From Enterobacter sp. SA187 (GTDB lineage Bacteria; Pseudomonadota; Gammaproteobacteria; Enterobacterales; Enterobacteriaceae), in contig NZ_CP019113.1 of the NCBI RefSeq assembly GCF_001888805.2, forward strand, positions 744,001-808,000: a stretch of 64,000 bases of DNA, given 5' to 3'. The notes under the pieces are model-generated. The model saw nothing but the letters and a program-made list of their open reading frames with translations. It searched no databases and was not told the DNA's origin. A program made the translations under genes and the position numbers. This document shows, in pieces, positions 8,778 through 16,513 of the stretch; within the stretch, counting starts at the first letter, position 1; each line of letters begins with the position of its first letter.

Positions 8778-10432
8778 TACCAGCTCCGGAATTTTGCAGG
8801 CGGGTTATAAAGACCGTCAGACCATTCCACCAGATCCGCCACGCTACCGGCGGCCAGCAACGAACGGGTGGCGTCGGTGCGGCGAATGCCAATATCTTCC
8901 GGATAAACCACTTTGCCGCTGCGGCGCAGGTCGGCGACGCGTTTCGCGTCCACGCCAAGACCGATATCGGTGATCCCGGCAACGGCGGCGACCATCGCGC
9001 GACGCTCTTCCATGCTTTCGGCACGGTAGAGGTAAGCGATACCTTCTTCCGTCAGTACGTGCGTCACGTCATCGCCATAAATCATGACCGGGGCGAGTGG
9101 CATGCCGGAAGCTTTCGCCACGTCGATGGCATCGAGTTTTTCCACGAAGGTCGGTTTTGACCCTGCCTGGAAGGTTTCCACCATCTGCACCACCAGTTTT
9201 TTACCGCGCTGCATTGGGTCGGGTTCAGTGATCATGTTGAGCCACGCCGGGGTGGCATGACGCCGACCGTGCGGATCGTGCCCCATGTTTGGCGCGCCGC
9301 CGAAGCCGGACAGACGACCGCGGGTTACGGTCGAGGAGTTGGCGAAACCATCAACCTGTAAGGTCGAACCGATAAACATATCCACCGCGTACTGCCCTGC
9401 CAGCTGGCAGAACGCGCGGTTGGAGCGCATGGAGCCGTCGGCGCCGGTAAAGAAAATGTCCGGACGGGCGCGGATATACTCTTCCATCCCCAGTTCACCA
9501 CCGAAGCAGTGCACACTCTCCACCCAACCGCTTTCGATCGCCGGGATCAGCGTCGGGTGCGGGTTCAGCGTCCAGTGTTTACAGATTTTGCCTTTCAGCC
9601 CCAGCTGTTCGCCGTAGGTGGGCAGCAGCAGTTCGATGGCAGCGGTATTAAAGCCGATACCGTGGTTCAGCGACTGCACCTGGTGTTCGGCGTAAATGCC
9701 TTTGATCGCCATCATCGCCATCAGGATGTGTTCCTGTTTGATGAGGCGCGGATCGCGGGTAAATAGCGGTTCGATAAAGAACGGTTTGTCCGCTACCACC
9801 ACGTAGTCGATCCAGGAGCCGGGGATGTCGACACGCGGTAAATCGCATTCGTCATCCACCAGTTCGTTAACCTGGGCGATGACGATGCCGTCACGGAACG
9901 CTGCGGCTTCGACCAGCGCAGGAGTGTCTTCAGTGCTCGGCCCGGTGTAAAGGTTACCTTTGCGGTCAGCTTTGTAGCCGGCGATCAGCGCGACGTTCGG
10001 CGACAGATCGACATAAAGACGGGAATAGAGTTCGATGTAAGTGTGGATCGCGCCGATTTCCAGTTGACCGTCTTCCAGCAGCTGCGAAATGCGCAGGCTT
10101 TGCGTACCGGAGAACGAGAAGTCGAGCTTACGGGCGATGCCCTTTTCAAAAATATCGAGGTGTTCGCTGCGGCCAACGCTTGGCATGATCATGTGCAGAT
10201 CGTGCACTTTTTGCGGGCTGACTTGCGCAAGGGAGCGGGAAAGAAAATCCGCCTGTTTTTGGTTATTGCCTTCCAGCACCACTTTGTCGCCGGGTGCGAT
10301 AAGTTTTTCCAGCATGGCGACCAGGTCGTCGGTCGGCAGCACTTTGCCTTCTACCGGGACAGAAGCCAGACGACGCTGTTTCTCGGTACGTCGTGTGTTC
10401 CATACCCGTGCAGGCGTTTGCCCAGATAACAT
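8777..10432 (-). CDS. mdcA: MdcA, malonate decarboxylase alpha subunit (acetyl-S-ACP:malonate ACP transferase)
   Basis: 551 residues, the length known for MdcA. It starts MLSGQTPARVWNTRRTEKQRRL behind a strong GGAGG ribosome-binding site. The fold is that of CoA-transferases such as citrate lyase CitF. Segments such as GFNTAAIELLLPTYGEQLGLKGKICKHWTLNPHPTLIP and SVHCFGGELGMEEYIRARPDIFF fit the family. The enzyme swaps acetyl for malonyl on the MdcC prosthetic group, releasing acetate. It is the first gene of the operon, with a 272 bp divergent intergenic region shared with yheT. Confidence 0.95.
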   Translation of the reverse strand: MLSGQTPARVWNTRRTEKQRRLASVPVEGKVLPTDDLVAMLEKLIAPGDKVVLEGNNQKQADFLSRSLAQVSPQKVHDLHMIMPSVGRSEHLDIFEKGIARKLDFSFSGTQSLRISQLLEDGQLEIGAIHTYIELYSRLYVDLSPNVALIAGYKADRKGNLYTGPSTEDTPALVEAAAFRDGIVIAQVNELVDDECDLPRVDIPGSWIDYVVVADKPFFIEPLFTRDPRLIKQEHILMAMMAIKGIYAEHQVQSLNHGIGFNTAAIELLLPTYGEQLGLKGKICKHWTLNPHPTLIPAIESGWVESVHCFGGELGMEEYIRARPDIFFTGADGSMRSNRAFCQLAGQYAVDMFIGSTLQVDGFANSSTVTRGRLSGFGGAPNMGHDPHGRRHATPAWLNMITEPDPMQRGKKLVVQMVETFQAGSKPTFVEKLDAIDVAKASGMPLAPVMIYGDDVTHVLTEEGIAYLYRAESMEERRAMVAAVAGITDIGLGVDAKRVADLRRSGKVVYPEDIGIRRTDATRSLLAAGSVADLVEWSDGLYNPPAKFRSW

Positions 10433-10511
10433 TATTAACCTCCTGATTCAGCACATCATTTTGATTTGCTTAACACTGCACTAAGTGTGCGCTCTGGTGA
10501 GAAAGTCATCA

Positions 10512-10530
10512 ATTAAGCCCTGTGCTTAAT
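10512..10530. promoter_or_regulatory. Perfect palindrome upstream of mdcA, candidate MdcR operator
   Basis: The sequence is ATTAAGC-CCTGT-GCTTAAT, a perfect 7 bp inverted repeat with a 5 bp spacer, about 80 bp upstream of the mdcA start codon. LysR-type regulators typically bind dyads of about this size, A+T-rich at the ends and upstream of the controlled promoter. No other perfect dyad is obvious in the 10433-10704 gap. Assignment to MdcR is inference. It could also serve yheT, which is divergent. Confidence 0.55.
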
Positions 10531-10704
10531 CATTAGCCTGAGAGTAATAATCAAAGTGACAATCTGTGATGGAGATCAGGAAAAGCAACGCAAAAAGTAT
10601 CTATGGCAGGCAACGCATCAGGGCCGGAAACGCAATTTCATCCGCAGCAGCGGGGTTTAACAGGTATAGTAGTCGGCAGACTTTTAAGAACACATCGCAC
10701 GATT

Positions 10705-11721
10705 ATGGCTCAAATAACGCCCTTAGAGATCCCGGATACTGCCGCTGACAGCCTTGCATTTCGCCCACTGGCCGGCGCAGCCAATCCCCACCTGCAAACC
10801 ATGCTGCCGCGCCTCATTCGCCGTCGGCTCCAGTTCACGCCCCAGTGGCAGCGCCTTGAGCTGCCGGATGGCGATTTTGTCGATCTCGCCTGGAGCGAAG
10901 ATCCGCATGTGGCCAAACATAAGCCCAGGCTGGTGGTGTTTCACGGTCTGGAAGGCAGCCTGCACAGCCCGTACGCCCACGGTTTGATCAACGCCGCCCG
11001 CGCGCGCGGCTGGCTCGGCGTGGTGATGCACTTTCGCGGCTGTAGTGGCGAACCCAATCGTCTGAAGCGCATTTACCACTCCGGGGAAACGGAAGACGGC
11101 ACCTGGTTTTTACACTGGTTACAGCGTGAGTTTGGCGCAGCGCCCACGGCAGCGGTGGGTTTTTCCCTCGGCGGTAATATGCTCGGCTGTCTGCTGGGCA
11201 AAAATGAACCCGATCTGCCGCTCAATGCTGCGGTGATCGTATCGGCTCCGCTGGTGCTGGAAGCCTGTAGCTATCATATGGATAAAGGCTTTTCGCGCTT
11301 TTATCAGCACTATTTGCTGAACCTGTTAAAGGGCAACGCGATGCGCAAGCTGAAGGCGTATCCGGATTCACTGCCGGTTGATCTTACCCGCCTGCGTCGT
11401 ATGCGCCGCATCCGGGATTTTGACGATCTGATCACCGCCCGTATCCACGGCTTTACCGACGCCATCGACTATTATCGTCAGTGCAGCGCCATGCCGGTGT
11501 TGCCGAAGATTCGCAAGCCGACGCTTATCATTCATGCCAAAGACGATCCGTTTATGGATCATAATGTTATTCCGGCGGCGGGTTATTTACCGCCCAACGT
11601 GGAGTATCAGTTGACGGAACACGGCGGGCACGTGGGCTTTGTGGGCGGGACGCTGCGCCGCCCGGAAATGTGGCTGGAAAAGCGCATTCCCGACTGGCTG
11701 ACAACATATCTGGAGGCGTAA
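10705..11721 (+). CDS. yheT: YheT, alpha/beta hydrolase of the ABHD/AB4 family
   Basis: 338 residues from MAQITPLEIPDTAADSLAFRPL; a longer in-frame start at 10603 is rejected because family members begin here. The hydrolase signature includes LVVFHGLEGSLHSPYAHGL, GVVMHFRGCSGEPNR, the nucleophile elbow GFSLGGN with Ser154, the acid in HAKDDPFMDHNV and the His of TEHGGHVGF. The substrate is not established for the bacterial protein. It forms a likely operon with yheU (0 bp gap) and prkB. In E. coli yheT directly follows yheS; here the mdc locus separates them. Confidence 0.92.
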   Translation: MAQITPLEIPDTAADSLAFRPLAGAANPHLQTMLPRLIRRRLQFTPQWQRLELPDGDFVDLAWSEDPHVAKHKPRLVVFHGLEGSLHSPYAHGLINAARARGWLGVVMHFRGCSGEPNRLKRIYHSGETEDGTWFLHWLQREFGAAPTAAVGFSLGGNMLGCLLGKNEPDLPLNAAVIVSAPLVLEACSYHMDKGFSRFYQHYLLNLLKGNAMRKLKAYPDSLPVDLTRLRRMRRIRDFDDLITARIHGFTDAIDYYRQCSAMPVLPKIRKPTLIIHAKDDPFMDHNVIPAAGYLPPNVEYQLTEHGGHVGFVGGTLRRPEMWLEKRIPDWLTTYLEA

Positions 11722-11940
11722 ATGATTATCCCCTGGCAGGATCTGGCAACAGAGACGCTCGACAGCCTGATCGAGAGCTTTGTCTTGCGTGAAGGCACCG
11801 ATTATGGTGAACATGAGCGTTCACTTGAACAAAAGGTCGCCGACGTTAAGCGCCAGCTGCAAACCGGAGAAGCGGTGCTGGTGTGGTCTGAACTGCATGA
11901 AACGGTGAACATCATGCCGAAGAAGCAGTTTCGCGAATAA
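11722..11940 (+). CDS. yheU: YheU, conserved small protein (UPF0270)
   Basis: 72 residues, MIIPWQDLATETLDSLIESFVLREGTDYGEHERSLEQKV..., nearly identical in pattern to the UPF0270 family. The ATG follows the yheT stop directly. It is an acidic, soluble, probably helical protein. Its function is unknown, and there are no catalytic motifs I can name. Conservation of its place between yheT and prkB is the main clue. Confidence 0.9.
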   Translation: MIIPWQDLATETLDSLIESFVLREGTDYGEHERSLEQKVADVKRQLQTGEAVLVWSELHETVNIMPKKQFRE

Positions 11941-11963
11941 AACCAGTTTTAGGGAGCGTTGCT

Positions 11964-12833
11964 ATGTCTGCCAAACATCCGGTGATTGCCGTAACGGGTT
12001 CCAGCGGAGCCGGAACCACCACCACCAGCCTCGCGTTTCGTAAGATTTTCGCGCAACTGGATCTGCGCGCCGCAGAAGTGGAAGGCGACAGCTTTCACCG
12101 TTACACGCGCCCGGAAATGGACATGGCGATCCGTAAAGCGCGCGATGCCGGACGGCATATCAGCTATTTCGGCCCGGAAGCAAATGACTTCGGGCTGCTG
12201 GAGCAGACGTTTATCGAGTACGGGCTGACCGGCACCGGCCAGTCACGTAAATATCTCCATACCTACGATGAGGCAGTGCCGTGGAATCAGGTGCCGGGCA
12301 CCTTCACACCGTGGCAACCGTTGCCTGAACCTACCGACGTGCTGTTTTATGAAGGGCTGCACGGCGGCGTGGTGACGCCACAGCAGGACGTGTCGCGCCA
12401 TGTGGATCTGCTGGTCGGCGTGGTGCCGATCATTAACCTGGAGTGGATCCAGAAGCTGGTGCGCGATACCAGCGAGCGCGGGCATTCACGGGAAACGGTG
12501 ATGGATTCGGTGGTGCGGTCGATGGAAGACTACATCAACTTTATTACGCCGCAGTTTTCCCGCACGCACATTAACTTCCAGCGCGTGCCGACCGTGGATA
12601 CTTCCAACCCCTTCGCCGCGAAAGCGATCCCGTCGCTGGACGAAAGCTTTGTGGTGATCCATTTCCGTAATCTGGAAGGCATCGATTTTCCCTGGCTGCT
12701 GGCGATGTTGCAGGGCTCATTCATTTCCCACATCAATACATTAGTGGTGCCGGGCGGAAAAATGGGGCTGGCGATGGAGCTGATCATGCTGCCGCTGGTG
12801 CAGCGGCTGATGGAAGGCAAGAAAATCGAGTGA
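11964..12833 (+). CDS. prkB: PrkB, phosphoribulokinase-like P-loop kinase
   Basis: 289 residues. The P-loop is GSSGAGTTTTS near the N-terminus, followed by EVEGDSFHRYTRPEMDMAIRKA and LFYEGLHGGVV, features of the phosphoribulokinase/uridine kinase family. Enteric bacteria have no RuBisCO cycle, so the substrate is unlikely to be ribulose-5-phosphate in a Calvin pathway and is unassigned. It follows yheU with a GGGAGCG ribosome-binding site. A REP pair lies directly downstream. Confidence 0.9.
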   Translation: MSAKHPVIAVTGSSGAGTTTTSLAFRKIFAQLDLRAAEVEGDSFHRYTRPEMDMAIRKARDAGRHISYFGPEANDFGLLEQTFIEYGLTGTGQSRKYLHTYDEAVPWNQVPGTFTPWQPLPEPTDVLFYEGLHGGVVTPQQDVSRHVDLLVGVVPIINLEWIQKLVRDTSERGHSRETVMDSVVRSMEDYINFITPQFSRTHINFQRVPTVDTSNPFAAKAIPSLDESFVVIHFRNLEGIDFPWLLAMLQGSFISHINTLVVPGGKMGLAMELIMLPLVQRLMEGKKIE

Positions 12834-12840
12834 TTTTTTG

Positions 12841-12920
12841 TGCCGGATGGCGGCGTGAACGCCTTATCCGGCCTACAGATTAAGCTTTTGTAGGCCGGAT
12901 AAGCGTAGCGCCATCCGGCA
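12841..12920. repeat. BIME: inverted pair of E. coli-type REP units
   Basis: TGCCGGATGGCGGCG...TTATCCGGCCTAC (12841-12876) faces GTAGGCCGGATAAGCG...GCCATCCGGCA (12890-12920). The two units are inverted and can pair over their full length. They differ from the other REPs in the window, which use GCCCGGTGGCG or GCCGGGTGGCG heads. The pair lies between convergent prkB and yhfA. Confidence 0.9.
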
Positions 12921-12955
12921 GGGTTAGCGCAGCGCCACCTGACGTGCACCAAAAA

Positions 12956-13360
12956 TCACCCCTCAATCACCTCAAACGAATGGGTGATAGTGGCGGCTTT
13001 TTCCAGCATCAGCGCCACCGAACAATACTTCTCTGCCGACAGATCCACCGCGCGGGCTACCGCCGCTTCTTTCAGCGCTTTGCCGGTGACGATAAAGTGC
13101 AGATTGATGTGCGTGAACAGACGCGGCGCCTCTTCACGGCGCTCGGAGGTCAGTTTGACTTCGCAATCCGTCACATCGTGACGCCCTTTTTGCAGAATGG
13201 ATACCACGTCAATGGCGCTGCATCCCCCGGCGGCCATCAACACCATCTCCATCGGGCTTGGCGCTTTATCGCCTGAGTTGCCGTCCATCAGGATCTGGTG
13301 GCCTGAAGCAGACTCGCCCAGGAACGTTAAACCTTCTACCCATTTGACTCTTGCTTGCAT
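12956..13360 (-). CDS. yhfA: YhfA, OsmC/Ohr-family protein
   Basis: 134 residues, MQARVKWVEGLTFLGESASGHQILMDGN.... The family's two reactive-type cysteines appear in AAGGCSAIDVVSIL and EKYCSVALML. OsmC/Ohr proteins reduce organic peroxides using paired cysteines; the specific role of YhfA is not established. It is divergent from crp across a 305 bp regulatory region, an arrangement conserved in enterics. Confidence 0.9.
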   Translation of the reverse strand: MQARVKWVEGLTFLGESASGHQILMDGNSGDKAPSPMEMVLMAAGGCSAIDVVSILQKGRHDVTDCEVKLTSERREEAPRLFTHINLHFIVTGKALKEAAVARAVDLSAEKYCSVALMLEKAATITHSFEVIEG

Positions 13361-13665
13361 TTTATTCGCTCCGGCGCGGTAAATTTCCCTTCAGATTACG
13401 CGCACATAACAATTCTCGCAACGGAAGGCGACCTGCATCATGCTGAAGCGAGACACCAGGAGACACACAGCAAAAGCTATGCTAAAACATTCTGGCTGCT
13501 ACAGTGATACATTGACGTTGCACATGTATGCAGACGACATCAAACATTAAAGGCTGGATTTTCGAACGGCCACTTCCCGGGAACAGGGAAGCATATGATT
13601 GCAACCCCAGAGGCAGAGTGTTCATCCTGGCTCTGGAGCCAGCTTATAACAGAGGATAACCGCGC
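13361..13665 (+). promoter_or_regulatory. yhfA-crp divergent regulatory region with structured crp leader
   Basis: There is no gene in these 305 bp. The crp-proximal part aligns by eye with the E. coli crp leader. Two hairpins stand out: CTTCCC-N7-GGGAAG (13573-13591) and CTGGCT-CTGG-AGCCAG (13627-13642). These are followed by the AGAGGATAACCGCGC ribosome-binding region. The segment TGCAG-N6-TCAAA near 13527 sits where E. coli has a CRP autoregulation site but matches the consensus poorly. Confidence 0.6.
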
Positions 13666-14298
13666 ATGGTGCTTGGCAAACCGCAAACAGACCCGACTCT
13701 CGAATGGTTCTTGTCTCATTGCCATATTCATAAGTACCCGTCGAAGAGCACGCTGATTCACCAGGGTGAAAAAGCGGAAACGTTGTATTACATCGTTAAA
13801 GGCTCAGTGGCAGTGCTCATCAAGGATGAAGAAGGTAAAGAGATGATCCTCTCTTACCTCAACCAGGGAGATTTTATCGGTGAACTGGGCCTGTTTGAAG
13901 AAGGTCAGGAGCGCAGTGCCTGGGTACGTGCTAAAACCGCTTGTGAAGTGGCAGAAATCTCGTACAAAAAATTCCGTCAGCTTATCCAGGTGAACCCGGA
14001 TATTCTGATGCGCCTGTCTTCCCAGATGGCGCGCCGCCTGCAGGTGACGTCCGAGAAAGTGGGTAACCTCGCCTTCCTCGACGTGACTGGCCGCATCGCG
14101 CAGACGCTGCTGAACCTGGCCAAACAGCCGGACGCCATGACCCACCCGGACGGTATGCAAATTAAAATTACCCGTCAGGAGATCGGTCAGATCGTTGGCT
14201 GCTCCCGTGAAACCGTCGGTCGCATTCTGAAGATGCTGGAAGATCAAAACCTGATCTCTGCGCACGGTAAAACCATCGTGGTTTACGGAACCCGCTAA
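13666..14298 (+). CDS. crp: CRP, cAMP receptor protein
   Basis: 210 residues, essentially identical to E. coli CRP (MVLGKPQTDPTLEWFLSHCHIHKYPSKSTLIHQGEKAETLYYIV...). The N-terminal cAMP-binding beta-roll contains GELGLFEEGQERSAW. The C-terminal helix-turn-helix RQEIGQIVGCSRETVGRILKMLEDQ carries the Arg-Glu-Arg residues that read TGTGA. It is the global activator for catabolite-controlled genes, several of which have candidate sites in this same window (pckA, gntT, ppiA/tsgA). A hairpin terminator follows directly. Confidence 0.99.
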   Translation: MVLGKPQTDPTLEWFLSHCHIHKYPSKSTLIHQGEKAETLYYIVKGSVAVLIKDEEGKEMILSYLNQGDFIGELGLFEEGQERSAWVRAKTACEVAEISYKKFRQLIQVNPDILMRLSSQMARRLQVTSEKVGNLAFLDVTGRIAQTLLNLAKQPDAMTHPDGMQIKITRQEIGQIVGCSRETVGRILKMLEDQNLISAHGKTIVVYGTR

Positions 14299-14305
14299 GC
14301 CCCTC

Positions 14306-14341
14306 AAACGGCGTATTGCATCTGCGAGACGCCGTTTTTGT
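14306..14341 (+). terminator. crp intrinsic terminator
   Basis: AAACGGCGT (14306-14314) and ACGCCGTTT (14329-14337) form a 9 bp stem with a 14 nt loop. It ends in a short T-rich tail, 8 bp downstream of the crp stop and just before the yhfK start at 14352. Confidence 0.8.
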
Positions 14342-14351
14342 TTGCATTCTC

Positions 14352-16436
14352 ATGTGGCGCAGGCTGATCTATCACCCGGAAATTAACTACGCCCTGCGAC
14401 AAACGCTGGTGTTGTGTCTCCCTGTGGCCATCGGCCTCGCCTTCGGGCACCTGCAACAGGGGCTGCTGTTCTCTCTCGTTCCTGCCTGCTGCAACATTGC
14501 CGGGCTCGATACCCCCCATAAACGCTTTTTCAAACGCCTGATCGTGGGCGGCTCGCTGTTTGCGGGCTGTAGCCTGGCGGTGCAGCTATTGCTGGCGGAG
14601 AACATCGCCCTGCCGCTGATCCTCGGCGGGCTGGCGCTGCTGCTTGGCGTCACGGCAGAGATCAGCGCCCTGCACGCGCGCCTGCTGCCGGCGTCGCTTA
14701 TCGCCGCCATCTTTACCTTAAGCCTTGCCGGAAATATGCCGGTATGGGAGCCGCTGCTGATTTATGCCTCCGGCACGCTGTGGTACGGGCTGTTTAACTG
14801 GCTGTGGTTCTGGATGTGGCGCGAACAGCCGCTGCGCGAATCCTTAAGCCTGCTCTACCGCCAGCTGGCGGAGTACTGCGAAGCTAAATACAGTCTGCTG
14901 ACCCAGCATGCGGATCCGGAAAAAGCCCTGCCGCCGCTGCTGGCGCGTCAGCAGAAAGCCGTGGATCTGATCAGCCAGTGTTACCAGCAAATGCACATGC
15001 TCGCCGCTAATCAGCATAACGATTACAAGCGCCTGCTGCGGGCGTTTCAGGTGGCGCTGGACCTGCAGGAGCATATTTCCGTCAGCCTGCATCAGCCCCA
15101 GGAAGTGCAAAAACTGGTGGAGCAGAGTCACGCCGAAGCGGTGATCCGCTGGAACGCGCAGGTGGTCGCCGCCCGGCTGCGGGTGCTGGCGGACGACATT
15201 CTCTATCACCGTTTTCCTGTGCGCTTTAATATGGATAAGCAGGTCGGCGCGCTGGAAAAAATCGCCCGTCAGCATCCGGATAACCCGGTCGGCCAGTTCT
15301 GCGCCTGGCACTTCAGCCGTATCGCCAGAGTACTGCGCACCCAGCGCCCGCTGTATGTGCGCGATCTGATGGAGGATAAACAGCGCCGCCAGCCGCTGAT
15401 CCCGGCGCTCAAAAGCTATCTGTCGTTTAAATCCCCGGCGCTGCGCAATGCGGCGCGCATTGCCGTGATGCTCGCCATCGCCAGCCTGATGGGGATCGCG
15501 CTGCATCTGCCCAAGCCCTACTGGATCCTGATGACGGTACTGCTGGTGACGCAAAACGGCTACGGCGCAACGCGGGTGCGTATTCAGCACCGGGCGGCGG
15601 GGACTATGGCGGGGCTGATTATTGCCGGTATCACGCTGCACTTTCACGTGCCGGAAGGCTATACGCTGCTCGGTATGCTGGTGGTGACGCTGATTAGCTA
15701 TCTGATCATCCGCAAGAATTATGGCTGGGCGACGGTGGGCTTCACCATCACCGCGGTGTATTCGTTACAGCTGCTGACGCTGAGCGGCGACCAGTTTATC
15801 GTCGCCAGGCTTATCGATACGCTGATTGGCTGTCTGATCGCCTTTGGCGGCATGGTCTGGCTGTGGCCGCAGTGGCAGAGCGGGCTGTTGCGGCAGAACG
15901 CCCACGACGCGCTGGAGGCGGACCAGGAGGCCATCCGCCTGATCCTCAGCGACGATCCGCAGCCCACGCCGCTGGCGTACCAGCGCATGCGCGTCAATCA
16001 GGCACACAATACGCTGTTTAACTCGCTCAATCAGGCAATGCAGGAGCCGGGCTTTAACACTCATTACCTGGAAGATATGAAACTCTGGGTGACGCACAGC
16101 CAGTTTATCGTCGAGCACATTAACGCGATGACCACCCTGGCGCGCGAGCACACCATGCTGACGCCGGATCTGGCGCAACGTTATCTGGAATCCTGTGAAA
16201 TTGCGCTTCAGCGTTGCCAGCAGCGCCTGGAATATGACGGGCCGGCAGGGTCGGGGGATGCCAATATTCTGGAAGCGCCGGAGACCTTAACCCAGGGCCC
16301 GATGAGCACGCTGGAACAGCATCTGCAACGTGTTATCGGGCATCTGAACACCATGCACACCATTTCGTCGGTGGCATGGCGTCAGCGCCCGCATCACGGC
16401 ATCTGGCTGATGCGGACAGGAAAGCGGAAGCATTAG
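14352..16436 (+). CDS. yhfK: YhfK, FUSC/YccS-like inner membrane protein
   Basis: 694 residues from MWRRLIYHPEINYALRQTLVLCLPVAIGLAFGH, matching the family start; an upstream in-frame start at 14316 lies within the crp terminator. There are two membrane blocks of several helices each (about residues 15-160 and 380-510), separated by a cytoplasmic helical domain. This is the layout of the aromatic-acid-exporter-like FUSC family. The substrate is unknown. The second block contains HLPKPYWILMTVLLVTQNGYGATRVRIQHRAAGT, typical of the family. It is convergent with argD across a REP pair. Confidence 0.9.
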   Translation: MWRRLIYHPEINYALRQTLVLCLPVAIGLAFGHLQQGLLFSLVPACCNIAGLDTPHKRFFKRLIVGGSLFAGCSLAVQLLLAENIALPLILGGLALLLGVTAEISALHARLLPASLIAAIFTLSLAGNMPVWEPLLIYASGTLWYGLFNWLWFWMWREQPLRESLSLLYRQLAEYCEAKYSLLTQHADPEKALPPLLARQQKAVDLISQCYQQMHMLAANQHNDYKRLLRAFQVALDLQEHISVSLHQPQEVQKLVEQSHAEAVIRWNAQVVAARLRVLADDILYHRFPVRFNMDKQVGALEKIARQHPDNPVGQFCAWHFSRIARVLRTQRPLYVRDLMEDKQRRQPLIPALKSYLSFKSPALRNAARIAVMLAIASLMGIALHLPKPYWILMTVLLVTQNGYGATRVRIQHRAAGTMAGLIIAGITLHFHVPEGYTLLGMLVVTLISYLIIRKNYGWATVGFTITAVYSLQLLTLSGDQFIVARLIDTLIGCLIAFGGMVWLWPQWQSGLLRQNAHDALEADQEAIRLILSDDPQPTPLAYQRMRVNQAHNTLFNSLNQAMQEPGFNTHYLEDMKLWVTHSQFIVEHINAMTTLAREHTMLTPDLAQRYLESCEIALQRCQQRLEYDGPAGSGDANILEAPETLTQGPMSTLEQHLQRVIGHLNTMHTISSVAWRQRPHHGIWLMRTGKRKH

Positions 16437-16441
16437 AAATT

Positions 16442-16508
16442 TGCCGGGTGGCGCTTTCGCTTACCCGGCCTACGAGCCTAAGTCTGCAAGCACAGCGCCG
16501 CCGGGCAA
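16442..16508. repeat. REP pair between yhfK and argD
   Basis: TGCCGGGTGGCGCTTTCGCTTACCC...GGCCTAC (16442-16473) and a shorter opposed unit CAGCGCCGCCGGGCAAC (16492-16508) lie in the convergent gap. They share the head of the REP units near mdcR and nfuA. Confidence 0.8.
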
Positions 16509-16513
16509 CAGGG

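Noticed and set aside
10603..10704. Upstream in-frame extension of yheT
   Set aside because: Known YheT proteins begin at MAQIT; the extension has no resemblance to them.
10566..10748. Small frame in the mdcA-yheT divergent region
   Set aside because: It overlaps the yheT start out of frame and shows no family features or good ribosome-binding site.
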